A stretch of 64,000 nucleotides of DNA from Haliclona indistincta. Its lineage: Eukaryota; Porifera; Demospongiae; Haplosclerida; Chalinidae. Each line of letters opens with the position of its first letter. The first letter of the stretch is position 1. Shown piece after piece: positions 22,776 through 34,412 of the stretch. The notes beneath the pieces were generated by a model. It searched no databases and had not been told where the DNA came from. It worked only from the letters and a program-made list of their open reading frames with translations. The stretch spans positions 12,718,313 through 12,782,312 of the forward strand of contig OZ024783.1 of NCBI GenBank assembly GCA_964017065.1. The letters are read 5' to 3'. The translations under genes and the position numbers were made by a program.

Positions 22776-23233
22776 TTGCGCTTTAATAAATATTTTTATA
22801 ACAACCCCAGGTGGTGTATAGTGATAGGTGTGGTTATTAAATTAGTACCTGTGTTCAAAATTAGTAGGTGTGGCTAGATATCAATTTTGAAAAGTTGGCA
22901 ACTGTGCTTAAGAACAGATGACATATTAATAAGACAATGCTTTGCCTGTTAGAATTTTAGCACTTGTACGTACATTTAGAGTGTTTTTCTTTCAAAGTAT
23001 GATTCATTTACAAAGTGTAACATAGCGGAACTTAGCAAGTCGCCATTTTAAAATTAAATGATTACTTCAACAATCATAACAGAATAATAACGAGTGATAA
23101 CGATGATAGTTGGTTTGTCTCATCACTCGATATCGGCAGTAATAAAGCTTGACCTTTCTATCTAGTTCGCAAGTTATATGGAACAGGATGATCACCCCTT
23201 GTCATTGTATTCTGTGTCTCTTGGTTGCTGGTG

Positions 23234-24010
23234 TCACAACTCTCGACTTGTGTCATCCTGGACATCTGCGATTTTCTCGTCAGCTGTATTGATGCCTCTT
23301 CCGAGTCTTCTGATGATTGTGACAATCCCATATGCCGGTATGTCTTCTATCACAACTCTGACACAGCTTGGTTGGCTGCCTTTATCCTCGACCTGACTCC
23401 TTGTCCATCTCTTCTTCATCTGGAGAGGAGTACAGCATCTTGAGAGCTGATGGTGACCTCTCTTGGTCTGGTGTCTTATCAATAGACCCAACCACTTTGA
23501 CATGGGAAAGTTCCTGTTAGGGCAATCTCAAGCAATTATGTCCTTGCTTGTGACACAAGTAGCATTCAATAGCCCTCTGCATCGGTTTCTTATGAGGAGA
23601 GTTTCTCTCTTTCTGCTCCAATTGTTTCCGTGGAAACATTGGTGTGTTCTTATATTGTTGGTGTTTTATTGTTAAACTTTCTTTATTGCTTGGAGCCTGA
23701 CACAGCTCTACATAATCACAAGCTCCCTGGCATGCACTGCTGGTTCTTTCATGAGGCCATCCTGCATCTGTCCATGTAGCAACGTGTCCTTTGTCTCCTT
23801 GGTCATTCAATCAGTTACTGGCTCATCTTTTCCTTGTCTTATGTGTCTGAAGTCCTGAGCAGCAAGAGTTCGGCTACCTGGATCAATACAAGGCATCAAC
23901 AGCTGTCGTAAATGACTTTTTGCTGTTCTTCACTCTTAAGCCAGGATTATCCGAACTATTCTTTCTTGCTGCCCTTTGCACAATATAATCTACAGTGTCC
24001 TGGCTATTAC
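23234..24010 (-). pseudogene. Ty3/gypsy gag C-terminus and protease remnant
   Basis: Reading the - strand from 24010 down, Gag-like sequence (LAAQDFRHIRQ wording split by frameshifts) leads to a zinc-knuckle relic CYLCHKQGHNCLRLP near 23535, and then a protease-like stretch VVIEDIPAYGIV at about 23330. There the catalytic DTG/DSG has been lost to a frameshift or deletion. Several stops interrupt it. It is not downstream-compatible with the pol remnant at 24953-26640, because on the - strand gag should lie at higher coordinates than pol, so it belongs to another copy or was rearranged. Confidence 0.6.
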
Positions 24011-24019
24011 TTGCCCGTT

Positions 24020-24490
24020 TTACACGGAAAATAGGTGTAGCCACACTCCAATAGCACTTGCCGTATTTAGAACAAAATTATTTCGTACTCTGCAATCACG
24101 AGAGACCCACATAGGGGTGGGTGCGTTGTGGGGAGGGCGGGATTGGGAAGAGATGGCATTTTTTGGCGCTCTGGCAAAAGGAGATGTATCTTCTTCCATC
24201 GCTCTTGCTAGTAGGAAATTTTTGCCGAAATCGTGTCTTCTCATTAAATATTCGCCCCTCTGTAACTTATAGACAGAGACCTTTTTGCAAAATCCCAAAC
24301 ATACGTTTCTTCCTTGTGTACCAAAGTTTATGTCTGACATTTTGTGTGGGTGTGGCATGCTCACGAAAGAAATGCAGTTTTTCGTCATTGGGTGGGGGCT
24401 TGCTACGCCCACAAGACAAATGGCGACTTTCTTGGGTGATCAGTGTGACTGAGCAAGCCTTCAACTATCAGTAGAAACCAAAATATTCGT
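24020..24490. mobile_element. unclassified insertion-like segment
   Basis: Its base composition differs from both flanks, with gggtgggtgcgttgtgggga at 24115 and a self-complementary gggcttgctacgccc at about 24398. It separates the gag remnant from the LTR-like segment. No transposase and no clear terminal repeat pair were found. Confidence 0.25.
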
Positions 24491-24926
24491 AATCCTGATG
24501 TTACGGCAATCCACCCTTAATTCAGTCATTCTTCTTCTCATGCTTAGTGGTATGCAGTCACACCTCCGAGTTGTATCCAAACAAGAATCATTATTCTAAA
24601 CCTCAATCATACTTTCTGACACATTGTAATGTACTGAAAATAACATGTGAAACAACAGATGAGAAACAAGCTAGAAAGATAGCACGTCGTTCATGATGTG
24701 CTGTGTGTAGTGTGACAACACCATTCAGTATACAATGAAGAAGAGAGGACAGTAACTATAGCTACAGAGAGATGATGATCAGGATGATTTAGTAGAGCAA
24801 CTGAGCTGACACTTAGATAGTTGATTCTCATGTGACACATGGTGTTCTCAACAATACTTCAGATACCTCAGATAATATAGGGATTGATAAAATTAATACG
24901 GTCTAGTTAATAGGTTCAATACATCT
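24491..24926 (-). repeat. putative 3' LTR of the Ty3/gypsy remnant
   Basis: On the - strand the pol frame ends at 24953, followed by a polypurine tract (gagagggaggggaga, about 24927-24941) and then TGTATTGAACC, the usual TG start of an LTR. The other boundary is not defined and no second copy is present in the window. Confidence 0.4.
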
Positions 24927-24952
24927 CCCCTCCCTCTCAGTTGAAGGCGATA

Positions 24953-26640
24953 TTACCTTTCTTCAATTAGACGACTTATCTGTTTCCGAGTGCGTCCTGA
25001 ACGTCGTGGTACTACTGCAGGTACTGATGATTCGTTAGTGGGTTCGGGTGGTATGGGTGGAGGGGGAGGTGGGCAATTCTCGGTGGAGAAGTCTTTCTCA
25101 GAGTGTGGTGTCTCTAAATGCTTGACGATTGGTAGGACGTGTATCTTGGGTGTCGACAACTTCTGAGCTGGCGAGAGTTGGTTATGCAATGATGGTGTGT
25201 TTCGGTATTGAAACAATGCTCGAGTGAGTTTGTGTTGATTGAGGTTATTATGTAGTCATGTCATTCGAATGATCTTCATTGACTTGACTGTAGATTCAAC
25301 CTTTCTGATACTTTGTGGGTATCTTGGTGAAGACTTGCGATGATGAAAGCCCCACTCTGTTGAGAAGTCTTTGAATAGTTTGACATGAACTGTGGTCCCC
25401 CATCTGACCACACAGTGTCCTGCACTAATGTGCGACAGAGTACCCCAAGGAATGTCTTATTAAGTTTGGACGCGGTGGTGTCGTGCCCCATGTGAATGAT
25501 GTCTGGCCAGTCTGTGTTACAGTCAACTATGATAAAGAAAATTGTGGCCTGCATTTGAGCACTAGTCAGCGACGATTTCTTGGGAGGCCTTGATTCCAGG
25601 ATAATAGACGATGAGCTTGGCTCTCATCTTAATGCGGAATGTTCCTTGATGAGACGTGTGAAGCTGTTGTTGGGCTTGTCGGTGCATTGCTTTCGGGATC
25701 ACTAGGCGGCAAGGGTGAGCTGGTTGCAGACATTCCAGTTGCTGCTGCACTGCTCTGGGAGTTGGTGTCTGTGGGATTGCTGAGGTCAAAGCATGACAGT
25801 ATTGGTGTTGTGGATAAGGCTTGTTTGGCGGCGTTAAATGCTGCATTGCGTTGTGATGTCCATATGAACTCGTTTTTTTTTTGTGCTCAACAGTGGCCAT
25901 AGCGGGACCAGGATGTTAGCAAGGCCTATTGTGCTTGCTGAAAGTTGATTGGCCAGGCAAAGAACCCTCAGAGATCCGTGTGGTTTGCAGTAGTAGGGAA
26001 ATTAGCATTGGTGATGGATTGGTGCCTGCAAAGTTGACCTGACATTTAGCAAATTCCCACTTGTCAGCGTTCAAAGATATCGCTAAAGGAGCTGCCTGAC
26101 ATGGTCTGCGTGTTGGGCTAGCTTGCTATCATAAATGACAACGTCGTTAACAGTGCGGCGATATCTGTAAATGCCATTCTGCGGTTATAATACTCTGATA
26201 TGGAATATGATGCACATAGGTATTTGAATCGACCGTACGGGGTGATAATGGTCGTTAGGATATGACGTCTTCATCTAGCGGACACTGGTGATATCCTGCA
26301 GCAATACTAGCCCTACCGTTTGGGCTGAGGTTGATGATTGATATCTTTCACGTCTCACAAACTTGTTTAAGTGAGAAAAGTCGATGCTTAGCCTGATCTT
26401 GTCAGTGGTGTAACGACAAGGGGAGCACCACTCTCTGTGGGTTCTGTTACAGGTCTAATGATCTTGTAGGAGCTCTAGTTCGGCTTTGAGTTTGTCACAA
26501 CACACACAAGGGTATTGTTCTCAGAGTGTCATCACAAAATGGTTCAGCATCTTTAGTCAAAGTGACTTGGAACTTCTCACCATCCATGGCAAAGCGGTCG
26601 GAAGGATTGAAAGGAAGGATCTGGTAGACCCAGAACGAAA
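24953..26640 (-). pseudogene. degenerate Ty3/gypsy pol (RT, RNase H, integrase)
   Basis: Pieces run in the right order on the - strand. Reverse transcriptase words lie at about 26420-26200 (IRLSIDFSHLNKFVRRERYQ, then a GYHQCPLDED-like stretch). An RNase H/integrase zinc-region remnant lies at 25900-25562 (HTSHQGTFRIKMRAK). The integrase core lies at 25554-25276, with VVDCNTDWPD and VWSDGGPQFMSN carrying two of the DDE acids. The C-terminal tail lies at 25216-24953 (LFQYRNTPSLHN, proline run, RRSGRTRKQISRL). Multiple frameshifts and stops make it inactive. It is inserted in hairpin satellite sequence. Confidence 0.75.
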
Positions 26641-26679
26641 GAAATATTTTATTGACTACATAAAAAAATTATTAAGAAA

Positions 26680-26990
26680 TATTAATTTTTTTATTGACCA
26701 TTTTCTCTAGATCATCTATCGTCTTGATTAACCAACCTCCAATAAGGCGAAGTTTGACTGGACATAATTTGTCTGAAACGGAATAGACACAATTTTAGGA
26801 CAACATGTTGCAACTTTGGTACACATGTTAACGGTTGAGCATAAAAATATCAACAACTAAAGAAATCTTTTATTGACTATTTTCTCTAGATCATCTATCG
26901 TCTTAATTAGCCAACCACCAATAAGACGAATAGTGACTGTACATGACTGTGTGATTGCTGAACTTGTTCAAGCACTAGATGCCTTGAAAA
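26680..26990. repeat. hairpin satellite A, array 1
   Basis: Two copies of the core (tcgtctt-attarcca-cctccaat-aaggcga) at about 26722 and 26899. The second has matched arms TCGTCTTA/TAAGACGA. It is followed by a VIAELVQALDALKRVFFED-type coding-like stretch at 26955. The Ty3 remnant abuts its left side. Confidence 0.85.
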
Positions 26991-27044
26991 GAGTATTTTT
27001 TGAAGACAATAGCTGTTTGAAATCATTAAGCGTTCTTTCAAGAC

Positions 27045-28030
27045 CTTTTTGTCATGCATCTCAATTTGCAGCAATGATTATAAGATATGCATTGATTGTT
27101 CGAGGACATGGGAAAAAATAATTATCTCATGCAATTGTCAAGGAGTAGCTTTGGAGAAAGTCTTCTACGCTGCTGCTAGCTTAATTATTATGTCTTCACT
27201 GTTCTTGAAATAGCTGAGCAAGATGAAATGCCTGACTCATGGACCTTCCCTCGTCAATGATACCAACGAGAATTTGTAGCCATTGAATGTACTTTATGGC
27301 TAGTAAATATGTTATTGGTGGATTAGTGTACTACCAGAACAGAACTTAAGGAATCTTTATTAGAAAGGAGTTTTAGCGGACTGCCTCTGTGGTTGACAAT
27401 CAGAATGTCTTGATCCTCACAGTCTGGAACCATTGGCCTTATATGCTGCACATAGCCAGCTAACAAATCAGCGTGTCTTTGTAATAGGGTGATTCTTGCA
27501 GGGCCGCTTAGTTGGAAACATTTCGTTACTAGTACGAAGGGACTGCAACAAGCTGAAGACAAGAATCACAATCTAGAATTAAGTGTTGCAAGCACTCAAT
27601 GGTATCCAAGATGCAATGGAATTTCTTATGATCTAACAAGAAGCTGCAGAATTTAAACAGAGTGGGTGAAAATGAACGTTTACGAAGATCTTTTCTGACA
27701 CTGCTGCTTGATTATAAATTACGTTTCTCAAGAGACTGAAAGAAGATAACCGTTTCATCATGAAATCTACACACATTACTTATAGGACAGTGAATGCGTA
27801 CAAGTCCAAGCTTAACAAATCTTAACAAGCAACAGAATAAGTCAGATTGACGACTAAAGGACCAGACTTGCTTATAATAATCTCTTCAGTGTGTCACCAG
27901 AGACACTGATAACCAGAGTAGGAGACACTGATAACCAGAGTAGGAGACAGACAAGAGGATTAAAGCCAAAAACCAATGAAATAAGAGTACCAGCAAATTA
28001 CAGCAATTGTGTTGAGCAACACATAGATAC
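27045..28030. repeat. B segment, copy 1
   Basis: It starts at catctcaatttgcagcaa and ends at gttgagcaacacatagatac. Homologous copies are at 35989-37030, 40588-41500 and 52848-53765. This copy has no LTR insertion at its left edge and keeps the 141-bp piece missing from copies 3 and 4. It also holds a duplicated gagacactgataaccagagt (about 27900-27950). Confidence 0.85.
27323..27562 (-). pseudogene. recombinase-like ORF fragment, B copy 1
   Basis: A 79-codon frame with core ITLLQRHADLLAGYVQHIRP and DILIVNHRGSPLKLL. The pattern of a helix ending YVxxIRP, then an xNxxGxPL turn, resembles the middle of tyrosine-recombinase-like proteins carried by some animal mobile elements. No catalytic R-H-R-Y set is visible, so it is a fragment. 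The protein is identical to that at 36344-36583. It lies in a 1-kb B segment (27045-28030) repeated in each receptor cassette. Confidence 0.35.
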
Positions 28031-30110
28031 AGTAGCTCTTGTGGCAACGTTATAAGTGTCAGTCTTAAAAATATTTAACTGCATTCATCACTAGTGGTCA
28101 TCAATCTTGTTTCATTAGATGCGACAAAATTTAAAATTTAGACAAATAATATTATTTTGAAACATCTTTGAGAGTGTACAAGTAGCGAATGGTGTGGGAC
28201 AGGCTAGATAAATTGGCAACATAAGAAAAAGGATCAGCAATAGGATTGACAAAATTACAGAAGGCATCAGAGTGGGTTTGTTAGTGGCTGGGCAGTGCCT
28301 ATAATCATGACACCCACACTAGCTATGGTTGACCTCATACGTGGACCTTGCTGCAGCAGTATTATAGTTTAGATATAGTTATTACTATTACAAAAGGACA
28401 AAGGAATTATAATTATTAACAATTTTATAGTGCTGTGGACAACTTGGTTCATCTATTGCTAATTTTTGGTACCTTTCAAGCCAGCTTTCTTGCCAAGACC
28501 AAAACAGTATGTTAAAAGCAGATCCTCCATATGGACTTACATTATCTTAATTATCATTAATATTTTGTTTATAAAGACTATCTTAAGGCTCCAAATAAAC
28601 CTCTGTGAAGGAAAAGGAGGTATTTGCTAGACATCAATGATCGAAATGTGTACTGACGACACATGAGCTTCATTTCAAATAATTTTGAATTATCAGATTA
28701 CGTTAAAGGAATAATATTAATAATCTCAAAGCTTAATGAACAGCTGCAAAGAGAGGTTGGAGTGAACAGGGAAAATCTCTAAAAAGAGACAACCTATTCA
28801 TCAAAAAATCTACGTGCACTATAAGATAACATGTTGCTCTTGTGGCAACGTTAAAAGTGTCAGTCTTAAAAATATTTAACTGCATTCATCACTAGTGGTC
28901 ATCAATCTCGTTTCATTTGATGCGAAAAAATTTCAAATTTAAACAAATAATTATTTTGAAACGTCTTTGAGAGTGTACAAGTAGCAAATGGTGTGGGACA
29001 GGCTAGATAATTTGGCATCATAAGAAAAAGGATCAGCAATAGGATTGACAAAAGGCATCAGAGCGGGCTTGTTAGTGGCTGGGCAGTGCCTATAATCATG
29101 ACACCCACACTAGCTATGGTTGACCTCACACGTGGACCTTGCTGCAGCTGTATTATAGCTTAATATTAGTTATTACTATTACAAAAGGACGTGGAATTAT
29201 AGTTATTAACGATTGAGCAATTTTATTATAATTATAGTGCTGTGGACAACTCCGTTCATCAAACACGCTTCATACATGCCAACAGATTATGAGTGATCGT
29301 TATTACAACCATCCTTCTTGGCGTTCATGTACATCACCTATTTTGATCATTTTCCACGGCTCAAAAGAGGGTAGCCACAGAGAGAACTTTGAGTAAAGAG
29401 TGAAAGCCTTTGACACAGCTGCTAGATTGCGAGATATCATTCTACTTTTCTGATGCTTTGAAAGAGATTGTCTTGTTTAATTCGTTAAAATGCAATCATT
29501 ATGTCTTCAAATGGCTTATTAGGATAAATGGCTTGCCTGACTCACAGACTTGCCGTTGTCAATGATACAAACTAGGATTTTAGCCATTTGGCAGTGTCAT
29601 CATTGTCAACAGCTAGCCATGAGCAAATATGATGCAGCAGTTTCTTGAAACATGACCAACAATGTTCCCACGACCAAGGAAGAGAATTTGTTTCATTATT
29701 TCTATTGCTACTTTTTGGTACCTTTCAAGCCAGCTTTCTTTCCAAGACCAAAAAAGTATGTTAAAAGCAGATCCTCCATTTAGTTCGTTTTGCAGGATAT
29801 ATCAAAGGGTTAAATGGTTACTTTTATGCAATTATCTTAATTATCAATAATAATTTATTTATAAAGACTATCTTAAGGCTCCAATAAGTTGCTGTGAAGG
29901 AAAAGGAGGTAGTTGATCAATGATCGAAAGGTGTACTGACACATATGCTTCATTTCAAATAATTTTGAATATATTTGTCTTAAGTAATAAATAATCTCAA
30001 AGCTCAAATGAACAGCTGCAAAGAGAGGTTGGAGTGAACAGGGAAAATCTCTAAAAGGAGACAACCTATTCATCAAAAAATTTACATGCTCTATAAGATA
30101 ACATCTCTAC
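28031..30110. repeat. C-unit array 1
   Basis: The unit starts at gctcttgtggcaacgttaaa (28033 and 28833). It includes the tggtgtgggacaggctagat, tggttgacctcac, ttggtacctttcaagccagc and gaaggaaaaggaggta blocks. A frame beginning MFPRPRKRICFIISIA appears in the longer units but has no known family. The array leads into the 5' flank of receptor 1. Confidence 0.8.
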
Positions 30111-30665
30111 ATATCATTGCTGAGTGGCATTCATAATAAATTGTGTCCTAAATGATTTGCAGATCGTCTATGACATCAAATAGTCAGTTACATTTAAAAT
30201 CTAACGTGCACTAATTTAGCAATAAATTATGTCCCAAATAACAAATGGGTTACCTGATACACAAATTTACTATCGACCATGATATCAACACTAGCTCTTT
30301 TCAATGTTAAAAATAGTCAGCTTTTATTTTTTCATGCAATTTTAAATTTTTAAACAACTTTGTATTTGAGATACTCGGAGTGGATGAACTGTATGGTTGA
30401 ATATCAGCATTTATAATGCTTTGAACATAAAATTGTCAAGCAAAATGCCAAATTTGAACAATCGCCTAATTTTGTTCTCTACGGTATGTGTGTGGTTATG
30501 CAATAGCCGATAGTAAGGCAATTTACAGAAGAGGAGATGACAAGTGTGATTGAAAGGTTTTAAGTTTGTGGCTTTAGTGTCAATGACGACAAATGGCATG
30601 ACAGCATTGAAGTATAAAAAGAAGTGGCGAAAATCACCTTCAGAAGCTGAATCTTTATTGCAACG
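30111..30665 (+). promoter_or_regulatory. conserved 5' flank and TATA-like box of receptor 1
   Basis: The stretch is shared by all four cassettes. A TATA-like tataaaaa lies at 30613-30620, 46 bp before the ATG. The block gtgtcaatgacgacaaatg precedes it in all copies. No upstream coding exon is evident, so the receptor is probably intronless. Confidence 0.5.
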
Positions 30666-31658
30666 ATGTCGTTCTTTTGTAACTTTACGAACGACAGCGA
30701 TTGTTCGACGCTGTTCGAACAGGTTCACTTGTCTTATACCATCGTTCATGCTATCCTGCTCATTGGAACCATACTGACATCCGTCCCGATCAACTTGCTA
30801 CTTATCGTAACAATGGTCCTGTATCGCAAATCACTGGATAAATCTATCATCTTGGCTGTTTCTGTCCTGATCTCGAATATCATAGCATCACTGTCTCTGA
30901 CTGGAGAGATGGTGGTTACCTCTATTGCCCGATCGTGGTTATTTGGCTACTGGGGATGCCAGGGCATCACCTTTATTGCAACTTGCGCGTTATTTTCACG
31001 CTGGATTACAGTTGGATTCATTGCTCTGGACCGTTTCTGCCGAGTCTTTTGGACATTCACGTATCCAAGACACGAATCGAAGGTAATCATTTCTCTTCTG
31101 GTCTTGTCTTGGATTATCTCTGTTGTTATCTCTTTGATTCTGTTTTTTTGCAAGTCCTTCACTTTCTTCATTGGTGCTCCTGGTTGTTTTTTCGTTGAAT
31201 ACAATCCTGAAATGACCTTGCCGGGCATCGTTGTGACTAACGCACTACTATGGATTACTCGTATCATCGCTATTTTTGTTCCTGCTACCCTCTATACCAT
31301 GATGTATGTGAAAGCATATGAGATTCGTAAGAAAAGCCCTGCAGTAACTATTACAGATAGCCCTGATGCAGCAGCTGAGGAGAAGAACGCCCGTAGCCGA
31401 GCTAACAAAGCGAGTCTCACTTATTCATTAATGCTCATTGCCTTCGTTGTTGTCAATTTAGTGATCGTTTTGAAGGACATCCTTGGAAGAGTATTCCTTC
31501 ACTTCAATGTCTCTATTGACATTGCTATTCCCATCGGTTTCCTTACAACGGCCATCATTCAAGCCTACTGCTTAGGTGATCTAGCCATCATCCTGGCTAA
31601 CAGGCAAATCAGAAAATCTTTTTTCACCCTGCTGGCTAAAATTGGCATCAAGAAATAA
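30666..31658 (+). CDS. rhodopsin-class GPCR, tandem copy 1
   Basis: Intact 330-residue seven-helix receptor, no introns. The extracellular N terminus has two N-glycosylation sequons (N6, N9). Class A landmarks: N43 (1.50), C98 (3.25) pairing with C174 in loop 2, D122-R123-F124 in place of DRY exactly 24 residues after C98, W149 (4.50), P206 (5.50) and Y214 (5.58). Departures: the TM2 aspartate (2.50) is replaced (LAVSVL), TM6 lacks the CWxP switch, and TM7 reads GDLAII instead of NPxxY. Intracellular loop 3 is basic, then DSPDAAAEEKNARSRANK. The tail is short (about 18 residues) with no palmitoylation cysteine. Ligand unknown; a chemosensory role is only a guess. The unique residues here are L52, T106 and A296. 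Confidence 0.9.
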   Translation: MSFFCNFTNDSDCSTLFEQVHLSYTIVHAILLIGTILTSVPINLLLIVTMVLYRKSLDKSIILAVSVLISNIIASLSLTGEMVVTSIARSWLFGYWGCQGITFIATCALFSRWITVGFIALDRFCRVFWTFTYPRHESKVIISLLVLSWIISVVISLILFFCKSFTFFIGAPGCFFVEYNPEMTLPGIVVTNALLWITRIIAIFVPATLYTMMYVKAYEIRKKSPAVTITDSPDAAAEEKNARSRANKASLTYSLMLIAFVVVNLVIVLKDILGRVFLHFNVSIDIAIPIGFLTTAIIQAYCLGDLAIILANRQIRKSFFTLLAKIGIKK

Positions 31659-31939
31659 TTCAGTTATTCAAGGCTGAGAAAAAGTAATTCAAGACAGTCT
31701 TTTAAGAATTCTTGCAAAAAATTAATTGGTAGTTAAGTTGTTTTGCTGAAGTAGTTCACTTGTGTGTAATAATTGAATTCAATAATCCACATTTTAAAAA
31801 TTTCAGCTTGTGGGTATACATGAGGTAGTACAGATTTAAATTAATTTCAATAATATGCCAAATAGTGTATTGTAGGAAGTGAGAACATACTTTGCATGCA
31901 GCAGGTAGAAAATTTATCGTGGAACAACATAATTTATGG
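31659..31939. other. 3' flank of receptor 1
   Basis: Homologous to the flanks of the other receptors (gcttgtgggta, gtattgtaggaagtg, tgcatgcagcaggtag), in which the stretch runs directly into cttgcttgtttatcagc. Non-coding. Confidence 0.7.
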
Positions 31940-32347
31940 TGACATTGAGGCTGCAGGGATGTGGAATGAGACTCATTAGATCGAGGCAAAGATGCAGGAA
32001 CAGCATCAGGAGACACTGTAGGTGGGGACTCAGCCAGAGGGACACAGTGAACGTGCACACAGTGAAACAACCATGGCTTTCAGATTGCTGACTTCAGATG
32101 AGAGCTGCTTCACTGAGTCTTTTAAGCTGGCAATTTCTGCAGACTGACGGGCAATGAGACAACGCGGGCAGTGAAAAGACTCATTGGAGGATCTGACTAA
32201 AGAAAAAGCAGCCCCGCGCACTGCCTATGAAGCCATTCTTGGCAAGCTCCTTCACGAAAGACAGAATCATGACCCTTCTTTTTTCCTGTAGCGTCCTCAA
32301 CTTGCTCCAAACAGATAGGACAAATAAGCTTCTTAGGTGGACGCTTA
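31940..32347 (-). pseudogene. inserted PHD-finger plus coiled-coil fragment
   Basis: Receptors 2-4 have no sequence here, so this is an insertion of about 400 bp specific to cassette 1. On the - strand it reads KRPPKKLICPICLEQ, then a Cys/His run ending WLHRQCAGL, then after a frameshift SSNESFHCPRCL and the heptad-like EIASLKDSVKQLSSEVSNLK. The CxxC...WxHxxC...CPxC spacing is that of a PHD-type zinc finger, followed by a coiled coil. That arrangement is found in ORF1-type proteins of some retrotransposons. Frameshifted and truncated, so inactive. Confidence 0.55.
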
Positions 32348-32399
32348 GACTTGCTTGTTTATCAGCTAATGAGATAAGTCCTTGAGAAATTGGATCATG

Positions 32400-34040
32400 A
32401 ATCAATAAGTCATGTGATACACAAACCATCCTCAAATTAGGCGAAGATTGACTGGACATAATTTGTCTGAAACTGAATAGACACAATTTTAGGACATCAT
32501 GCTGCAACTTTGGTACACATGTTAACGGTCGAGCATAAAAATATCAAAAAATCTTTCATTGACTATTTTCTCTAGATCATCTTTCGTCTTGATTAACCAA
32601 CCTCCAATAAGGCGAATAGTGACTGTACATAATCCCGTGTGATTGCTGAACTTGTTCAATCACTAGTTACCTTAAAAGGAGTATTTTTGAAGACAATAGC
32701 TGTTTGAAATCAATAAGCGTTCTTTTAATGGCATTGGAATTTGAAGTATTTGGCAATTGATGAGAAGGTAAAGAGATAAGAGGACAGCAGAATTTGGAAT
32801 CACCTGGAATCAGGCTTGTATCATTAAATTTTCTTTTCTAAATGTACTGGCATATTGATAGTATTAATTTTGTCGACAGAAATATTTGATGACTTTCTCA
32901 TTCATCTATCGTCTTGATTAACCATCCTCCAATTAGGCGAAGTTTGACAGTGTCTTAAACACAACTTTAGGACAGCACGTTGCAACTTTGGTACACTTGT
33001 CAATGGTTGAGCACAAAAATATTTATTGACTATTTCTCTAGATCATCTTTCGTCTTGATTAGCCATCCACCGATAAGGCGAATAGTGACTATACATAATT
33101 TGCTGAATAGACTCAAGTTTAGGACATCATGCTGCAACTTTGGTACACATGTTAACGGTTGAGCACAAAATATCAACAATTAAATAAATCTTTTATTGAC
33201 TATTTGTCTTAAACACGATTTTAGGACGGCACGTTGCAACTTTGGTACACATGTTAACGGTTAAGCATAAAAATATTGACTATTTCCTCTAGATCATCTT
33301 TCGTCTTGATTAGCCAACCTCCAATAAGGCGAATAGTGACTGTACATAATCCCGTGTGATTGCTGAACTTGTTCAATCACTAGTTACCTTAAAAAGAGTA
33401 TGTTTTGAAGATAATAGCTGTTTGAAATTATTAAGTGTTCTTTTAATGGCATTGACGATTTGAAGTATTTGTAAATTGGATGTGAAGGTGAAGAGAGAAG
33501 AGGACAGCAGAATGTGGAATCACCTGGAATCACCTGAAGTCAGGCTTGAATTTTTTCTTTTCTAAATGTACTGACTGGCATATTTTGTCGACAGAAATAT
33601 TTGTTGTCTTTTTCTCTTTATCATGTATTGTCTTGATTAACCATCCTCCAATTAGGCGAAGTTTGACAGTGTCTTAAACACAACTTTAGGACAATCACAT
33701 CATGCTGCGACTTTGGTACACATGTCAATGGTTGAGCATAAAAATATCAACAATTATATCTTTTCAAGAAATCTTTTAGTGACTATTTTTGCTAGATCAT
33801 CTATCGTCTTAATTCGCCTTATCCACCGATAAGGCGAATAGTGACTGTACATAATCCCGTGTGATTGCTGAACTTGTTCAATCACTAGATGCCTTTAAAA
33901 GAGTATTTTTGAAGACAATAGCTGTTTAAAATCGTTAAGCGTTCTTTTAATGGCATTGGGTTGTTTCAATTCGAAGTATTTGGAAATCAAAGCAATGGAT
34001 GGGACGGTGAAGAGAGATGAGGACAGCAGAATTTAGAATC
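32400..34040. repeat. hairpin satellite A, array 2
   Basis: About seven core copies (near 32438, 32610, 32935, 33072, 33330, 33653 and 33834) alternate between an aaggcgaatagtgac type and an attaggcgaagtttgac type. Each is joined to the recurrent gcaactttggtacacatgtt and gagcataaaaatat blocks. The copy at 33812-33839 is a perfect hairpin: 11-bp arms (attcgccttat/ataaggcgaat) and a 6-nt loop. Confidence 0.9.
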
Positions 34041-34412
34041 ACCTGTGGTCATTGACCCTCGGCGCATGCAAGAGAGTATAATAAATAGTTGTGAGTTGTA
34101 ACTGATAAGTGCATTCTCTTTTTCCACAAGCATTCGTTCAACAAATATCTTTGTGCTATCCATGAAAGAACCATGATGGTTACCAAAGAGCAAAATGTTC
34201 TGGTTGCACTCTCCCACAGTTGTTGTATCTTCAGCTGTCGATCATTTTCTCGACTTGTATTATTTGCAGTCTTCCTCTCTTGATGCGCTTACGGTACTTG
34301 CTTTGTTGTTCGTTCGTTCATTCTGTCTAGCAGCGGCTACGGAGAAAGTCTCCTACGCTGTTGTTAGCTGATTTCATTACTCAAGAGCCAGTAACATGGA
34401 TTTACCGAAGTA
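34041..34412. repeat. D segment, copy 1
   Basis: About 370 bp, from accctcggcgcatgcaagag to acatggatttac-gaagtaag, repeated at 62006-62390 with a few differences and small indels. It contains ggctacggagaaagtctcct, which partly matches the B segment. No gene recognised. Confidence 0.8.

Noticed and set aside
30411..30777. Frames overlapping the receptor start on both strands
   Set aside because: Not kept in copy 2 and overlapping the promoter; treated as chance frames in duplicated DNA.
30935..31267. 87- and 106-codon frames inside the GPCR, repeated in every copy
   Set aside because: Their conservation follows from the receptor frame; composition is not protein-like and there is no independent signal.
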